This document shows, in pieces, positions 44,407-53,681 of a DNA stretch of 64,000 bases. This DNA comes from Natrinema salsiterrestre. GTDB lineage: Archaea > Halobacteriota > Halobacteria > Halobacteriales > Natrialbaceae. The stretch spans positions 806,001-870,000 of the forward strand of contig NZ_JAMQOT010000001.1 in assembly GCF_029502005.1 (NCBI RefSeq), in the 5' to 3' direction. Positions within the stretch are counted from its first letter, which is position 1. Every line of letters begins with the position of its first letter. A model generated the notes under the pieces. It had not been told where the DNA came from, did not search any database, and saw nothing but the letters and a program-made list of their open reading frames with translations. The translations under genes and the position numbers were made by a program.

Positions 44407-44577
44407 AGTAGCTCGTTATGGTATAGTTTCATAAGTGCTCCCATACTGTCTCGGTTCTGTCAAACACAAAAGACGAAAATGAAGCTGGGCGAGAAGTCGG
44501 GTTGTAACACAAGTCGGTTAGAATCCGCCCCAAACCCCCTACTTTTCCACTCTAAACCTCACCTGACCGCAGCTCCT

Positions 44578-44739
44578 CTAACCGCTTAGTTCTGATAATC
44601 CGTGTATGGTAACCGAGGACGAACTGTCAGCAGTCGACTGATCGTCTCCACCGCCGGTGCAACCAGCGAGACCTGCGATTCCGCCACTTCCGATAGCGGC
44701 CGTGAATTCACGCCGACTGATCGGTTTCGGCTCCGTCAT
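44578..44739 (-). CDS. 53-residue Tat-lipoprotein-like mini ORF
   Basis: Reads MTEPKPISRREFTAAIGSGG then IAGLAGCTGGGDDQSTADSSSSVT, ending IHGLSELSG. Again twin-arginine, hydrophobic stretch and lipobox LAGC with a short Ser-rich tail and an early stop. It resembles the N-terminus of a larger Tat lipoprotein cut short. Confidence 0.5.
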   Translation of the reverse strand: MTEPKPISRREFTAAIGSGGIAGLAGCTGGGDDQSTADSSSSVTIHGLSELSG

Positions 44740-44977
44740 AGTCTCACGCCGTCGACGCTCTCGCCATCGCTGTGACCGTTCGCCTCGAGAGCACGCGTCT
44801 CGCTACCACTGCACTCGACCCGTCGAGTACCACTCGTGAGATCCATGCTGAACTGTGAAGACCGGGTGCTTATCAAACTAATTGCAGAACTCGGGATAGC
44901 CGGAAACCGAAGGGCAGAGCGGACCGATCAGTGATGATCGCCTGCCTCGCTGTTCTCTCGAGTGAACCGGATTGACA

Positions 44978-45892
44978 CTAGACCGATCGGTGTCCGACAG
45001 CGGTATTCCCGGTTCGACACCGAACCCGCTCGAGATCCGCCAGCACGCCCTCGGGGTCGTCGATCCCCGACCGGTCACAGCGGATGTCGAACCATCGAGA
45101 ATGGCGGCCGAACCGGCGTCGTTCAAGGACGAGTTCGTCGTCGGTCAATCGAACGTCGTCGATCGCGTTCCACGGGACGAACGACTTCCGGTACGATTTG
45201 TCGATGCGGAGGCCGGCCTCGTGGGCGCGTATTTCCGGCGGGTTCCACCGGTCGTTCGGGTCGAAATCGTACCAATCACCGCCGAAGTCGGAATGTGCCG
45301 AGAGCAGGAAAATAGTTCCGTACACCACCCAAACCAGTCCGACCACGCTGCCGGTCACCGCCATCCCGAGTCCGATGATGATCGTGGCGATCATGAACGC
45401 GCTCATCACGCGTTCGTCGTTCCGGATGCCGGTCTTGTACCACGTCCAAGTCGCGGCCGGATTGTCCGCCGTGATCGCATCGAGGTAGCGGTTCTTGGCC
45501 ATCTGCTCGAGTCCGAACCCCGAAACGGCGGTCAGGAGGGCGAAGACGATCGTGGCGGTGACGAGTGGAGCAGAGGTATCGATCGAAGAGATAAACAACG
45601 GGGCTACGAACGCCACCGCCGGCGCGTAACAGGCCAGCCGTCGCCACCGGCTCCCCCCGATCGCTTCGGGGAGACCGTACGCGCGTTTCGCGTAGATGTG
45701 GCCGACGATCGCGACGGCCGTTACGGTACTCGGCAGCACCCCGAGCAGCGTCGCGGTGGACGCGTCGGCGACTACCCCCGCGACCGCTACGATCCCGGTG
45801 ACGACGATCCCGAGGTAGAACCCGAAGCCGGCCTGAAAGCCGATATCGGGCTCGCCGATCTCGATGCGCGTGCGTCGTTCGTGCGATGCCAC
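44978..45892 (-). CDS. Membrane protein with C-terminal PH-like domain
   Basis: 304 residues from GTG 45892; the frame is open far upstream (to about 47.0 kb) but that part is the antisense shadow of the next genes. A TATA box (45918-45925, TTTTATAC on the minus strand) is about 29 bases before GTG. Eight or so TM helices (GFYLGIVVTGIVAVAGVVA, ACYAPAVAFVAPLFIS, FMIATIIIGLGMAVTGSVVGLVWVVYGTIFLL) precede a soluble end, RWNPPEIRAHEAGLRIDKSYRKSFVPWNAIDDVRLTDDEL, like a bacterial PH domain. Confidence 0.75.
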   Translation of the reverse strand: MASHERRTRIEIGEPDIGFQAGFGFYLGIVVTGIVAVAGVVADASTATLLGVLPSTVTAVAIVGHIYAKRAYGLPEAIGGSRWRRLACYAPAVAFVAPLFISSIDTSAPLVTATIVFALLTAVSGFGLEQMAKNRYLDAITADNPAATWTWYKTGIRNDERVMSAFMIATIIIGLGMAVTGSVVGLVWVVYGTIFLLSAHSDFGGDWYDFDPNDRWNPPEIRAHEAGLRIDKSYRKSFVPWNAIDDVRLTDDELVLERRRFGRHSRWFDIRCDRSGIDDPEGVLADLERVRCRTGNTAVGHRSV

Positions 45893-45917
45893 TGTGTTCG
45901 CGACTTCGGTTTCTGCG

Positions 45918-45925
45918 TATAAAAT
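45918..45925 (-). promoter_or_regulatory. TATA box fixing the GTG start of the PH-domain membrane protein
   Basis: TTTTATAC on the minus strand, centred about 29 bases before GTG 45892. Confidence 0.45.
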
Positions 45926-46027
45926 AAATCCGGTGTTGTTACTCCCTAAACAGTCACGGAACTCGAGACTCGGTGGTCCTGCCGGGTACCTGTAAGCATT
46001 AACACGCTGCTCGTGGTGGGTTCCGCG

Positions 46028-46453
46028 ATGCTCGTACAGCTCCGGCAGTACAAACACGAGGAGGTACAGTTCGACGATAACAGGACGACCGGCGAGTCCC
46101 AGACCGAAGACACGGTCAACCCGGACGCAGACGATTACTTCGGCGAGGAGATGGCGGACCTCGACGTCGAGACGTGGGACACCGTCGAGCACGAGGACGA
46201 TCCGATTCAGCGCCGGTCGCTCACGATCGACGGGGTCACGGCCGTCTCCGTCCCGAAGGAGCCGACCGACGCTGACGACCCGGACCTCCCCGGGCAGACG
46301 ATCCAGCTGCGCATGGGCGGCGGCATCGAGAACGTCGCGCAGGCCGAGATCGTCGAGGTGCAGGACCTCGAGGTCGAGGAAGGGGAAGCCGAGGGAAAGG
46401 CGTCTCAGGACGACGAAGGCTACGGCAAGGAATCGATGGACGAGGAGCCCTGA
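46028..46453 (+). CDS. Acidic hypothetical protein
   Basis: 141 residues from ATG 46028; a GTG five codons upstream is possible. MLVQLRQYKHEEVQFDDNRT, then VETWDTVEHEDDPIQRRSLTIDGVTAVSVPKEPTDADDPDLPGQTIQLRMGGGIENVAQAEIVEVQDLEVEEG. Very acidic, no motif known. AT-rich ATTAAC about 28 bases upstream supports the ATG as a leaderless start. Confidence 0.7.
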   Translation: MLVQLRQYKHEEVQFDDNRTTGESQTEDTVNPDADDYFGEEMADLDVETWDTVEHEDDPIQRRSLTIDGVTAVSVPKEPTDADDPDLPGQTIQLRMGGGIENVAQAEIVEVQDLEVEEGEAEGKASQDDEGYGKESMDEEP

Positions 46454-46609
46454 CCGGCGCACGCTTCGGCGGACACCGCCTCCGATCGGACGAGCGTGTT
46501 CCCGGAGCGGGAGACGGCAGGCGGCGACCCCACCGACGGGGAATGACAACCGCTGTCGGTGGCAGTGCGGTCCCGAAATCGTTTTCAAGCGGTCGCGCGC
46601 ACACTCGGT

Positions 46610-48289
46610 ATGCCGACGGAATCGGACACTCATTATGACCCCTCGCTGGGGAACAAGTTCATCTTCGTCACCGGCGGCGTCATGTCGGGGCTCGGGAAGG
46701 GGATCACGGCCGCGAGCACCGGCCGGCTCCTCAAAAACGCCGGGTTCGACGTCACCGCGGTGAAGATCGATCCGTACCTGAACGTCGACGCGGGGACGAT
46801 GAACCCCTACCAGCACGGGGAGGTGTACGTCCTCGAGGACGGCGGCGAGGTCGATCTCGATCTCGGGAACTACGAACGGTTCCTCGACATCGACATGACC
46901 TCGGACCACAACATCACGACGGGGAAGACCTACCAGCACGTCATCGAGAAGGAACGGGCGGGCGACTACCTGGGTAAGACGGTCCAGATCATTCCCCACA
47001 TCACCGACGACATCAAGCGCCGGATCCGCGAGGCCGCCGAGGGTACCGACGTCTGTATCATCGAAGTCGGCGGCACCGTCGGCGACATCGAGGGGATGCC
47101 CTACCTCGAGGCGCTACGCCAGTTCGCCCACGAGGAACCCGAGGAGAACGTCCTCTTCACACACGTCACCCTCGTTCCCTACTCGAAGAACGGCGAGCAG
47201 AAGACCAAACCGACCCAGCACTCGGTCAAGGAGGTCCGCTCGATCGGGCTCCAGCCCGACGTGATCGTCGGCCGCTGCGAGGATCGGCTGGATCCCCAGA
47301 CCAAGGAGAAGATCGCGCTGTTCTGTGACATTCCCACCGAAGCGGTGTTCTCGAACCCGGACGTCGAGGACGTCTATCACGTCCCGCTGATGGTCGAGGA
47401 CGAGGGGCTCGACCAGTACGTCCTCGAGCACTTCGGGCTCGCCGATGAGGCGCTCCCCGAGGGTCAACGAACGAACGAGTGGCGCGACATCGTCACCACC
47501 GAGAAGACCGGCGAGATCGACATCGCGCTGGTCGGCAAGTACGACCTCGAGGACGCGTACATGTCGATCCACGAGTCGCTGAAGCACGCCGGCTTCGAGG
47601 TCGGCAGCGACGTCACCGTCCACTGGGTGGCGGCCGACGAACTGAGCGAAGGCTACGACGGCCAACTCGAGGGGATGGACGGCGTCATCGTCCCCGGCGG
47701 GTTCGGGATGCGCGGCTCCGAGGGCAAGATCCGAGCGGTCCAGTACGCCCGCGAGAACGGCGTTCCGTTCCTCGGGCTCTGTCTGGGCTTCCAGATGGCC
47801 GTCGTCGAGTACGCCCGGAACGTGCTGGAACTCGAGGGCGCTCACTCCGCGGAGATGGAGGAAGACACGCCCCACCCCGTCATCGACATCCTGCCCGAAC
47901 AATACGAGGTCGAGGACATGGGCGGGACGATGCGGCTGGGCGAGCACACGACCGTGATCGAGCCCGAGACGCTGGCCTACGAGCTCTACGGCGACACGTC
48001 CTGTTCCGAACGCCACCGCCACCGATACGAGGTCAACCCCGAATACTTCGACGCCTTCGAGGACGAACCGCTCGTCTTCTCCGGCACCGCGGGTAACCGA
48101 ATGGAGATCCTCGAACTCGAGGACCACCCGTTCTTCGTCGGGACGCAGTTCCACCCCGAGTACACGTCCCGACCCGGGCAACCGAGCCCGCCGTTCCTCG
48201 GGCTCGTCGAAGCCGTCCTCGAGCAATCCGCCGACGAGGACGAGGCCGCGGATGCAGACGCTGACACCGAAACCGAGGTAACTCACTGA
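46610..48289 (+). CDS. pyrG: CTP synthase
   Basis: 559 residues from [10 protein letters not shown] at 46610. Converts UTP to CTP with glutamine. Synthase part: [18 protein letters not shown] (P-loop), [48 protein letters not shown]. Glutaminase part: [28 protein letters not shown] (nucleophile Cys), FHPEYTSRP (His/Glu). TGATG overlap with guaAb begins a three-gene operon for nucleotide synthesis. Confidence 0.97.
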   Translation: MPTESDTHYDPSLGNKFIFVTGGVMSGLGKGITAASTGRLLKNAGFDVTAVKIDPYLNVDAGTMNPYQHGEVYVLEDGGEVDLDLGNYERFLDIDMTSDHNITTGKTYQHVIEKERAGDYLGKTVQIIPHITDDIKRRIREAAEGTDVCIIEVGGTVGDIEGMPYLEALRQFAHEEPEENVLFTHVTLVPYSKNGEQKTKPTQHSVKEVRSIGLQPDVIVGRCEDRLDPQTKEKIALFCDIPTEAVFSNPDVEDVYHVPLMVEDEGLDQYVLEHFGLADEALPEGQRTNEWRDIVTTEKTGEIDIALVGKYDLEDAYMSIHESLKHAGFEVGSDVTVHWVAADELSEGYDGQLEGMDGVIVPGGFGMRGSEGKIRAVQYARENGVPFLGLCLGFQMAVVEYARNVLELEGAHSAEMEEDTPHPVIDILPEQYEVEDMGGTMRLGEHTTVIEPETLAYELYGDTSCSERHRHRYEVNPEYFDAFEDEPLVFSGTAGNRMEILELEDHPFFVGTQFHPEYTSRPGQPSPPFLGLVEAVLEQSADEDEAADADADTETEVTH

Positions 48290-49206
48290 TGGTAGACACA
48301 GACACGTTCGTTCCGGACGCAGTTGCAGAGATCGGCGACGAAATCGGCGACGCGAACGCCGTCATCGCCCTGTCGGGGGGCGTCGACTCCTCGGTCGCCG
48401 CCGCCCTGGCCTACGAGGCCATCGGCGACCGACTCACGCCCGTCTACGTCGACACCGGGTTGATGCGGAAGGGCGAGACCGACCAGATCCGCGAGACGTT
48501 CGACTACATGGACTCGCTGCGGATCGTCGACGCGAAAGACCGGTTCCTCGAGGCGCTCGGCGGAACCACCGATCCCGAAGAGAAGCGCGAGATCATCGGC
48601 GAGCAGTTCATCCGGGAGTTCGAGCGCGAAGCCAAAGACGCGGACGCGGACTACCTCGTCCAGGGGACGATCTACCCCGACCGCATCGAGAGCGAGGGCG
48701 GGATCAAATCCCACCACAACGTCGGCGGCCTCCCCGAGATCGTCGACTTCGAGGGCATCGTCGAACCGGTTCGCGACCTCTACAAGGACGAGGTCCGCGA
48801 GGTCGCGCGCCACCTCGGACTCGACGAACTCGTCGCAGAACGGATGCCGTTCCCCGGCCCCGGGCTGGCCGTGCGGATCATCGGCGAGATCACTGAGGAG
48901 AAACTCGAGGTCGCTCGCGAGGCCAACCACGTCGTCGAAGAGGAACTCGAGGAGTACGAGCCCTGGCAGGCGCTCGCGGCCGTCATCGGCAAGGCGACGG
49001 GCGTCAAGGGCGATAACCGCGTCCACGGCTGGGTCGTCTCCGTGCGCTCGGTCGAATCGCGCGACGGCATGACCGCCCGCGCCCAGGAGATCGACTGGGA
49101 CACCCTCCAGCGCATCCAGTCCCGAATCACGGGGTCCCACGAGAACGTCGCCCGCGTCGTCTACGACGTGACCCACAAACCGCCCGCGACCATCGAGTAC
49201 GAATGA
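48289..49206 (+). CDS. guaAb: GMP synthase ATP-pyrophosphatase subunit
   Basis: 305 residues; completes GMP from XMP using ammonia from a separate glutaminase subunit (not in the window). PP-loop [50 protein letters not shown], and the dimerisation end [21 protein letters not shown]. Shares one base with pyrG and four with the next gene. Confidence 0.96.
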   Translation: MVDTDTFVPDAVAEIGDEIGDANAVIALSGGVDSSVAAALAYEAIGDRLTPVYVDTGLMRKGETDQIRETFDYMDSLRIVDAKDRFLEALGGTTDPEEKREIIGEQFIREFEREAKDADADYLVQGTIYPDRIESEGGIKSHHNVGGLPEIVDFEGIVEPVRDLYKDEVREVARHLGLDELVAERMPFPGPGLAVRIIGEITEEKLEVAREANHVVEEELEEYEPWQALAAVIGKATGVKGDNRVHGWVVSVRSVESRDGMTARAQEIDWDTLQRIQSRITGSHENVARVVYDVTHKPPATIEYE

Positions 49207-49535
49207 GTGTGCACACGACCGCAGTCGTCGCCGGCCCCGACGAGGACGGCATCGCGGTAGCACTCGAGGACGAGGGCGTCGACGTGAGCCGGATCGACGG
49301 CGTCATCTCCCGCCCGCAACTCGAGGAAGCGGGCGTCGTCGAGGCAGACCTGTACGTCCTGACCGACGTCGGGCAGGCGACGACGATTCCGATCGTCTGC
49401 GACCTGAACGAGGACGTACGGACCGTCGTCTACGCCCGGCGGACCGTCCCCGAGTTCGTCAAAGGGCAACTCGATATCGCGATCGATCCGCAGTTGATGG
49501 ACGCGACCGTCGTCGCCGACGAACTCGTCGACTGA
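49203..49535 (+). CDS. Small protein of the pyrG-guaAb operon (DUF7126-like)
   Basis: 110 residues: [96 protein letters not shown] small Rossmann-like fold without clear nucleotide motif. ATGA overlap with guaAb. Conserved in haloarchaeal nucleotide-biosynthesis operons as I recall (DUF7126); possibly a regulator. Confidence 0.8.
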   Translation: MSVHTTAVVAGPDEDGIAVALEDEGVDVSRIDGVISRPQLEEAGVVEADLYVLTDVGQATTIPIVCDLNEDVRTVVYARRTVPEFVKGQLDIAIDPQLMDATVVADELVD

Positions 49536-50009
49536 CGGACCCGGCCCGTGGACGGGACAGCAGTGACCCGAGTCCCCGGACGGCGTCTCCGACCTGATTC
49601 CCGTTTCGAGCACCATACAGCCGGTATAAACGTTCTCGGGCGGTTTTTCGGCCAAATAAAATCGGATTGAATTCGGTGGAATTCGGCGTAAGGCACGTAT
49701 ACCATCACCCGCGTTCAAGTGGGATCGGCGGGTACTGGCTACTGGAGGTCGGCGGGCAGACCCCACCAACGGCATCCACCACCACCACCTGCTCCCGCGA
49801 CTTCCAGCAACCCACCACAGCACCCTTCCCCACCACTGCCAACCGATTTGCCTCGACGCGGGCGTTCCCACCCGCTCGCGTCGCACCCTGCAATCTGGCA
49901 TTCGGCACGCGGCGGAACTCGCCGCGTGCCGGGGATGGACCCCTTTCTGTCGAGCGCTCCCGCATCGCGAGTTCGACCGCCGACACTGTGAGTCGCGAGC
50001 GAACCGCAG
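49536..50009. other. 474-bp convergent intergenic region with structured element
   Basis: No credible gene; minus-strand ORFs here lack haloarchaeal character. From about 49700 to 49990 it holds a G-poor plus-strand stretch and three hairpins, described separately. Confidence 0.65.
49700..49990. other. Structured intergenic element: G-poor run plus three hairpins
   Basis: About 49750-49852 is C-rich and almost free of G on the plus strand (CCACCACCACCACC). Then come stems CGACGCG/CGCGTCG (49854-49860 and 49877-49883), CGGCACGCGGCG/CGCCGCGTGCCG (49903-49914 and 49920-49931, perfect 12 bp, 5-base loop) and GGGG/CCCC (about 49931-49943) followed by TTT. Could be a structured RNA, a terminator cluster or a relic mobile element. 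I recall similar sequence elsewhere in haloarchaea but cannot verify it. Confidence 0.55.
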
Positions 50010-50762
50010 CTATCGGTCTCGAAGCGCCCGGAGTACTGGAATCTCCTCGAGTCGCTCGGCCGTGAGCAGGCGCCAGTCGATCCCGGACGGCTGGTCGCTG
50101 TCGTCGTGGCGTCTCACCCGCTCGGGCGTGACGACGAGATCCATCGCGACGTCGTGGCGCCCGATCGCGACCGGCTCGTCGATCAGCTGGCGCTCGTGGA
50201 CCGTCGTCGCGACCGGCGTCGCGTCGTCGACGAGTCCGAGTTCCCTGAGCACGGCGTACTCGAGGTCGCTGTACCCCTCTCCCTTGCCGATCCGACCGCC
50301 GTCGTCGGTGATCGCGACGCTGCCGGAGACGATCATGTCGACGCGGTCGATCTCGTCGGGTCCGACCTGTTCGCCGTGTTTCGACGAGCCGGAGACGGTC
50401 GTCGCCGCGTCGTAGTCCTCGAGTTCCTCGGGATCGAGTTTCAGGAAGCACTTCTCGTCTCGCAGCCGCGGCACGGCCATGTAGACCGTCTTTCCCTCGC
50501 GGAGGGCTCGCCGCCGGACGGGGAGCTGCGGCGCGTCGGGATTCGCTTTGATCGCCGTCGCCGCCTCCCACTCGGCTTGCTCGGCCAGCCGGTCGGCGGC
50601 CTCGCTCGCCCCGGCGAAGTTCGGAATTCGGCCGTGGGGCGGAAACGGAAACCGGGCGACGCCGCTCTCCTCGAGGTCGTCCCAGACGCGCTCGCGGAGA
50701 GACTGCTTGTCGGTGCCGTCGGTTTCGTCAGGATCGTCGTCGACGGGCCCCACGTCACACAC
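50010..50762 (-). CDS. 5-formyltetrahydrofolate cyclo-ligase family protein
   Basis: 250 residues from GTG 50762 (GTG 50753 is an alternative). SLRERVWDDLEESGVARFPFP, then IPNFAGASEAADRLAE, VYMAVPRLRDEKCFLKLDPEEL, IVSGSVAITDDGGRIGKGEGYSDLEYAVLRELG with the glycine-rich GKGEGYSD nucleotide/folate loop. Returns 5-formyl-THF to the folate pool. It overlaps the moaB stop by 8 bases, so it is co-translated with moaB. Confidence 0.85.
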   Translation of the reverse strand: MCDVGPVDDDPDETDGTDKQSLRERVWDDLEESGVARFPFPPHGRIPNFAGASEAADRLAEQAEWEAATAIKANPDAPQLPVRRRALREGKTVYMAVPRLRDEKCFLKLDPEELEDYDAATTVSGSSKHGEQVGPDEIDRVDMIVSGSVAITDDGGRIGKGEGYSDLEYAVLRELGLVDDATPVATTVHERQLIDEPVAIGRHDVAMDLVVTPERVRRHDDSDQPSGIDWRLLTAERLEEIPVLRALRDR

Positions 50763-51363
50763 CTCCGTCGGCCGCGTCGGTTTCGGTCGGGTTCGCGTCA
50801 CCGTCCTCGCTGTCTTCCCCGCCCTGGCCGACCTCGACGTCCGGCTCGTCCCCCCGTGCGAGTTCGATCAGTTCGGGGGCTTCCGACAGGATGATCTCCT
50901 CGAGGGCGAGCCGAACGGCGTCGGCCCGGCCCGGCAGACAGAAGACCAGCGTTCCGTCGGTGATCCCGGCGAGCGTTCGGGTGGTGAGAGCGCTCGTTCC
51001 CACTTGCTCGTGGGACAACACGGTGAACAGCTCGCTGAAGGTGTCGAGATCCTTTTCGAGCAAGGGGTCGACGGCCTCGATAGTGATGTCGGTCGGTTCG
51101 ACCCCCGTCGCGCCGGCGGTGATCACGACGTCGACGTCGGTCCGATCGATCAGTCGCGAGACGATCGACTGGACGTTGTCGTGATCCGGGACCACGTGTT
51201 CTCGCACCGTGATCTCGTGGCCGCCGGCCTCGAGTGCGCTCGTGATTTCCGCGCCGGAATCGTCGGTCTCGAGGCTCCGATCCGACGCGATCGTGACGAC
51301 GCCGGTACAGAGTGTCTCGCTCGCGCTGGCGGTCGTCTCATCGCCCGCGTCCGTTTCGTTCAT
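50755..51363 (-). CDS. moaB: MoaB/MogA-family molybdopterin adenylyltransferase
   Basis: 202 residues from MNETDAGDET at 51363. Adenylylates molybdopterin before MoeA inserts the metal. VVTIASDRSLETDDSGAEI, then VDVVITAGATGVEPTDITIEAVDPLLEKDLDTFSELF, and LPGRADAVRLALEEIIL. An acidic tail of about 30 residues is extra. Functionally ties to the moeA genes at 15 and 17.8 kb. Confidence 0.9.
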   Translation of the reverse strand: MNETDAGDETTASASETLCTGVVTIASDRSLETDDSGAEITSALEAGGHEITVREHVVPDHDNVQSIVSRLIDRTDVDVVITAGATGVEPTDITIEAVDPLLEKDLDTFSELFTVLSHEQVGTSALTTRTLAGITDGTLVFCLPGRADAVRLALEEIILSEAPELIELARGDEPDVEVGQGGEDSEDGDANPTETDAADGGV

Positions 51364-51604
51364 ACCTCTCGTTCGAGGCGCCGGCGGGAAAACGGTCCGG
51401 CATCGAGTGGCACCGCTATCGTCGCTCCCGATTCGCGTCGGATGCAGCGTCGTCTCTCGTTCGACCTCGCTTGCAGGCGCTTCGGTCGCTCTCACGGTGC
51501 CGGGACGAGTCGATAGCCGCGAGTGCGGAGCGAAGCGGACCGCGATAGCGGTGGTACGATCCGTCTCACCAACTGTTATCAGCGGGTCTCTCCTTCGTCT
51601 ACGC

Positions 51605-52630
51605 ATGGACGCGGTCAAGATCACCGAGCACGGCGACACGGACGTCATCGAGTACGGCGAGTATCCCGACCCCGAGATCGAGCGGGACGAGGTACTGGTC
51701 GACATCAAAGCGGCCGCACTCAATCATCTCGACATCTGGACGCGGCGGGGGATGCCGGGAATCGACCTCGAAATGCCCCACATTCCGGGCAGCGACGGGG
51801 CCGGCGTCGTCGAGGACGTCGGCGAGGACGTCACCCGCTTCGAGGAGGGCGATCACGTCGCAGTCTCGGCCGGCGTCGGCGATCTCCGGATGGACGACCC
51901 GACGCTCGACCCGCGCTTTCACATCATCGGCGAACACGTCACGGGCGTCCACTCCGAGTACGCCGCGGTCCCCGAGGACAACCTGATTCCCGTCCCCGAT
52001 CACGTCGACTGGTCGGTCGCCGGCTCGAGCTGTCTGGTCTTCCAGACCGCCTGGCGGATGCTCATCGAGCGCGCGGAGCTCGAGGCCGGCGAGGACGTGC
52101 TCGTGCTGGGCGCGAGCGGCGGGGTCGGCCACGCGGCGCTCCAGATCGCCGACTACGCCGGCGCGGAGGTCTACGCGACCGGCAGCACGGCTGAGAAGCT
52201 CGACTACGCCCGCGAGCACGGCGCGGACCACGTCTGTAACTACGAGGAAGAGGACTTCGCGGACTGGGTCCTCGAGGAGACGGACGGCCGCGGCGTCGAC
52301 GTCGTCGTCGAGCACGTCGGCGCGCCCACCTGGCAGAACTCGCTCAAGAGCCTCACCAAGGGCGGCCGCCTCGTGACCTGCGGCGGGACCGGCGGCGGCA
52401 ACCCCGAGACGGACATTCCGCGCATCTTCTGGAACCAGCTCCAGATCATCGGCTCGACGATGGCCACGCCCGGCCAGGTCGACGACGTCATGGAACTCGT
52501 CTGGGACGGCACCTTCGAGCCGGCGATCCGCGAGGAGCTGCCGATGAGCGAGACCGCGCGTGCGCACGAAATCATCGAAAATCGCGAAGGGTTCGGGAAG
52601 GTCGTCGTCCGGCCGGACAGCGAACTCTAG
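51605..52630 (+). CDS. Zinc-binding alcohol-dehydrogenase (MDR) family oxidoreductase
   Basis: 341 residues from ATG 51605. ALNHLDIWTRRGMPGIDLEMPHIPGSDGAGVV (GroES-like), then VLVLGASGGVGHAALQIADYAGAEVYATG (Rossmann). Region EHVGAPTWQNSLKSLTKGGRLVTCGGTGG and GFGKVVVRPDSEL ends. The usual first zinc Cys is absent (LNHLD), so catalysis may resemble quinone or crotonyl reductases. Substrate unknown; monocistronic. Confidence 0.88.
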   Translation: MDAVKITEHGDTDVIEYGEYPDPEIERDEVLVDIKAAALNHLDIWTRRGMPGIDLEMPHIPGSDGAGVVEDVGEDVTRFEEGDHVAVSAGVGDLRMDDPTLDPRFHIIGEHVTGVHSEYAAVPEDNLIPVPDHVDWSVAGSSCLVFQTAWRMLIERAELEAGEDVLVLGASGGVGHAALQIADYAGAEVYATGSTAEKLDYAREHGADHVCNYEEEDFADWVLEETDGRGVDVVVEHVGAPTWQNSLKSLTKGGRLVTCGGTGGGNPETDIPRIFWNQLQIIGSTMATPGQVDDVMELVWDGTFEPAIREELPMSETARAHEIIENREGFGKVVVRPDSEL

Positions 52631-52741
52631 TCGGGCCGATCGACGGCCGGCCCGCGAACCGACCGACGACCGAGCCGATCGGCGGCAGTCAGGGGTTGGC
52701 CAACCGTGAGGGCTTTTACTGTGCGCTCGAACGATCCGACT

Positions 52742-53062
52742 GTGAGCTCGAGCGACGACGGCGGGTACGTCCACGATCCATCGGCCTTCGACGCCGATTC
52801 GGGCGGTGAACGGGGGGACGAGGAGCCGGCCGACGGCAGCGAGGGTGGCGGACCGGCCCATCCCGCGACGGTCGACCGCGAGTTCGACTGGCGGGGCTGG
52901 ATCCTCGTCGGCGTCCTGTTTTTCGCCTTTATCGTCGCCCCGATCGCGATCTATCTCGTTCCGCCGGGCGCGGAGGGCTATCGCTTCGCGCTGTTGATTC
53001 TCCCGCTGGCACCCGCACTCTTGCTGGCGATTACGGCCGTCTGGGCGACGACGCGGCCCTGA
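52742..53062 (+). CDS. Small two-TM membrane protein
   Basis: 106 residues from GTG 52742; a TATA-like CTTTTACTG about 26 bases before it favours this over GTG 52706. Acidic N-terminus, then ILVGVLFFAFIVAPIAIYLV and ALLILPLAPALLLAITAVWA. No known domain. Confidence 0.65.
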   Translation: MSSSDDGGYVHDPSAFDADSGGERGDEEPADGSEGGGPAHPATVDREFDWRGWILVGVLFFAFIVAPIAIYLVPPGAEGYRFALLILPLAPALLLAITAVWATTRP

Positions 53063-53134
53063 CCGGCGAGTGACGTTCGGACTCGAGGCCGACGCTACGG
53101 CAGCGAACGGATCGGAAAAAATCGAACCGGCGAG

Positions 53135-53452
53135 CTACGCCTCGGCGTTGCGAACGCGTTCGAGCTGGTCGAGCACGGACGAGCCGGGAGCGACGTCCCG
53201 GTCGGGTGTCTCCTCCCGGTCGACGTACGCGGCTACCACGTCGTAGATGCGGTCGGCCTGCGGGGCAGTGAGTCGGTCCGTGTCGCCGTCGGTCTCGAGC
53301 GTCTCGACTCCCTCGAGTACCCACTCCGGCGGTGTTTCGTCCGCGTCGAGCGCCTCGTCGAGGCGGTTCGACAGGACGTGGTGAACGACCCACTGCTCGT
53401 CTCTGGAGAGCGTGACTTCGTACGTCTCGGTTTCCGGTGGTGAGGAGCTCAT
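53135..53452 (-). CDS. Small haloarchaeal protein, DUF7853-like
   Basis: 105 residues: MSSSPPETETYEVTLSRDEQ, WVVHHVLSNRLDEALDADETPPEWVLEGVETLETD, ending VLDQLERVRNAEA. Helical and acidic, resembling a small haloarchaeal family (DUF7853, recalled). Function unknown; standalone. Confidence 0.7.
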   Translation of the reverse strand: MSSSPPETETYEVTLSRDEQWVVHHVLSNRLDEALDADETPPEWVLEGVETLETDGDTDRLTAPQADRIYDVVAAYVDREETPDRDVAPGSSVLDQLERVRNAEA

Positions 53453-53681
53453 TTCGTCAGTCTGGACCTGTTTCGTCGGTCCTCAACCAACGCTACGAAC
53501 AGCTGCATAATAAGCCTTGTTACCGCATGTCATACTTGCGGTGGTCGGTCGGAGACGCCGGCGGGGCGATACGGGAACCGCGTCGGGGACGGCGCTTCGT
53601 TTCGCGCCGGTGGACAGTTCGCCCGGCGATCAAAAGCTACTAACAGAATCGCGCCCAGTGGGCTGACAGGAGCCGACGCTG

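Noticed and set aside
44978-46999. 673-codon minus-strand ORF taken as one gene
   Set aside because: Only the part to GTG 45892 has membrane-protein character; beyond it the frame runs antisense to the acidic ORF and pyrG. A TATA box sits just upstream of GTG 45892.
49705-50571. Minus-strand ORF reading through the intergenic hairpins into the cyclo-ligase
   Set aside because: The part over the intergenic element has no haloarchaeal protein character and is in another frame from the cyclo-ligase.
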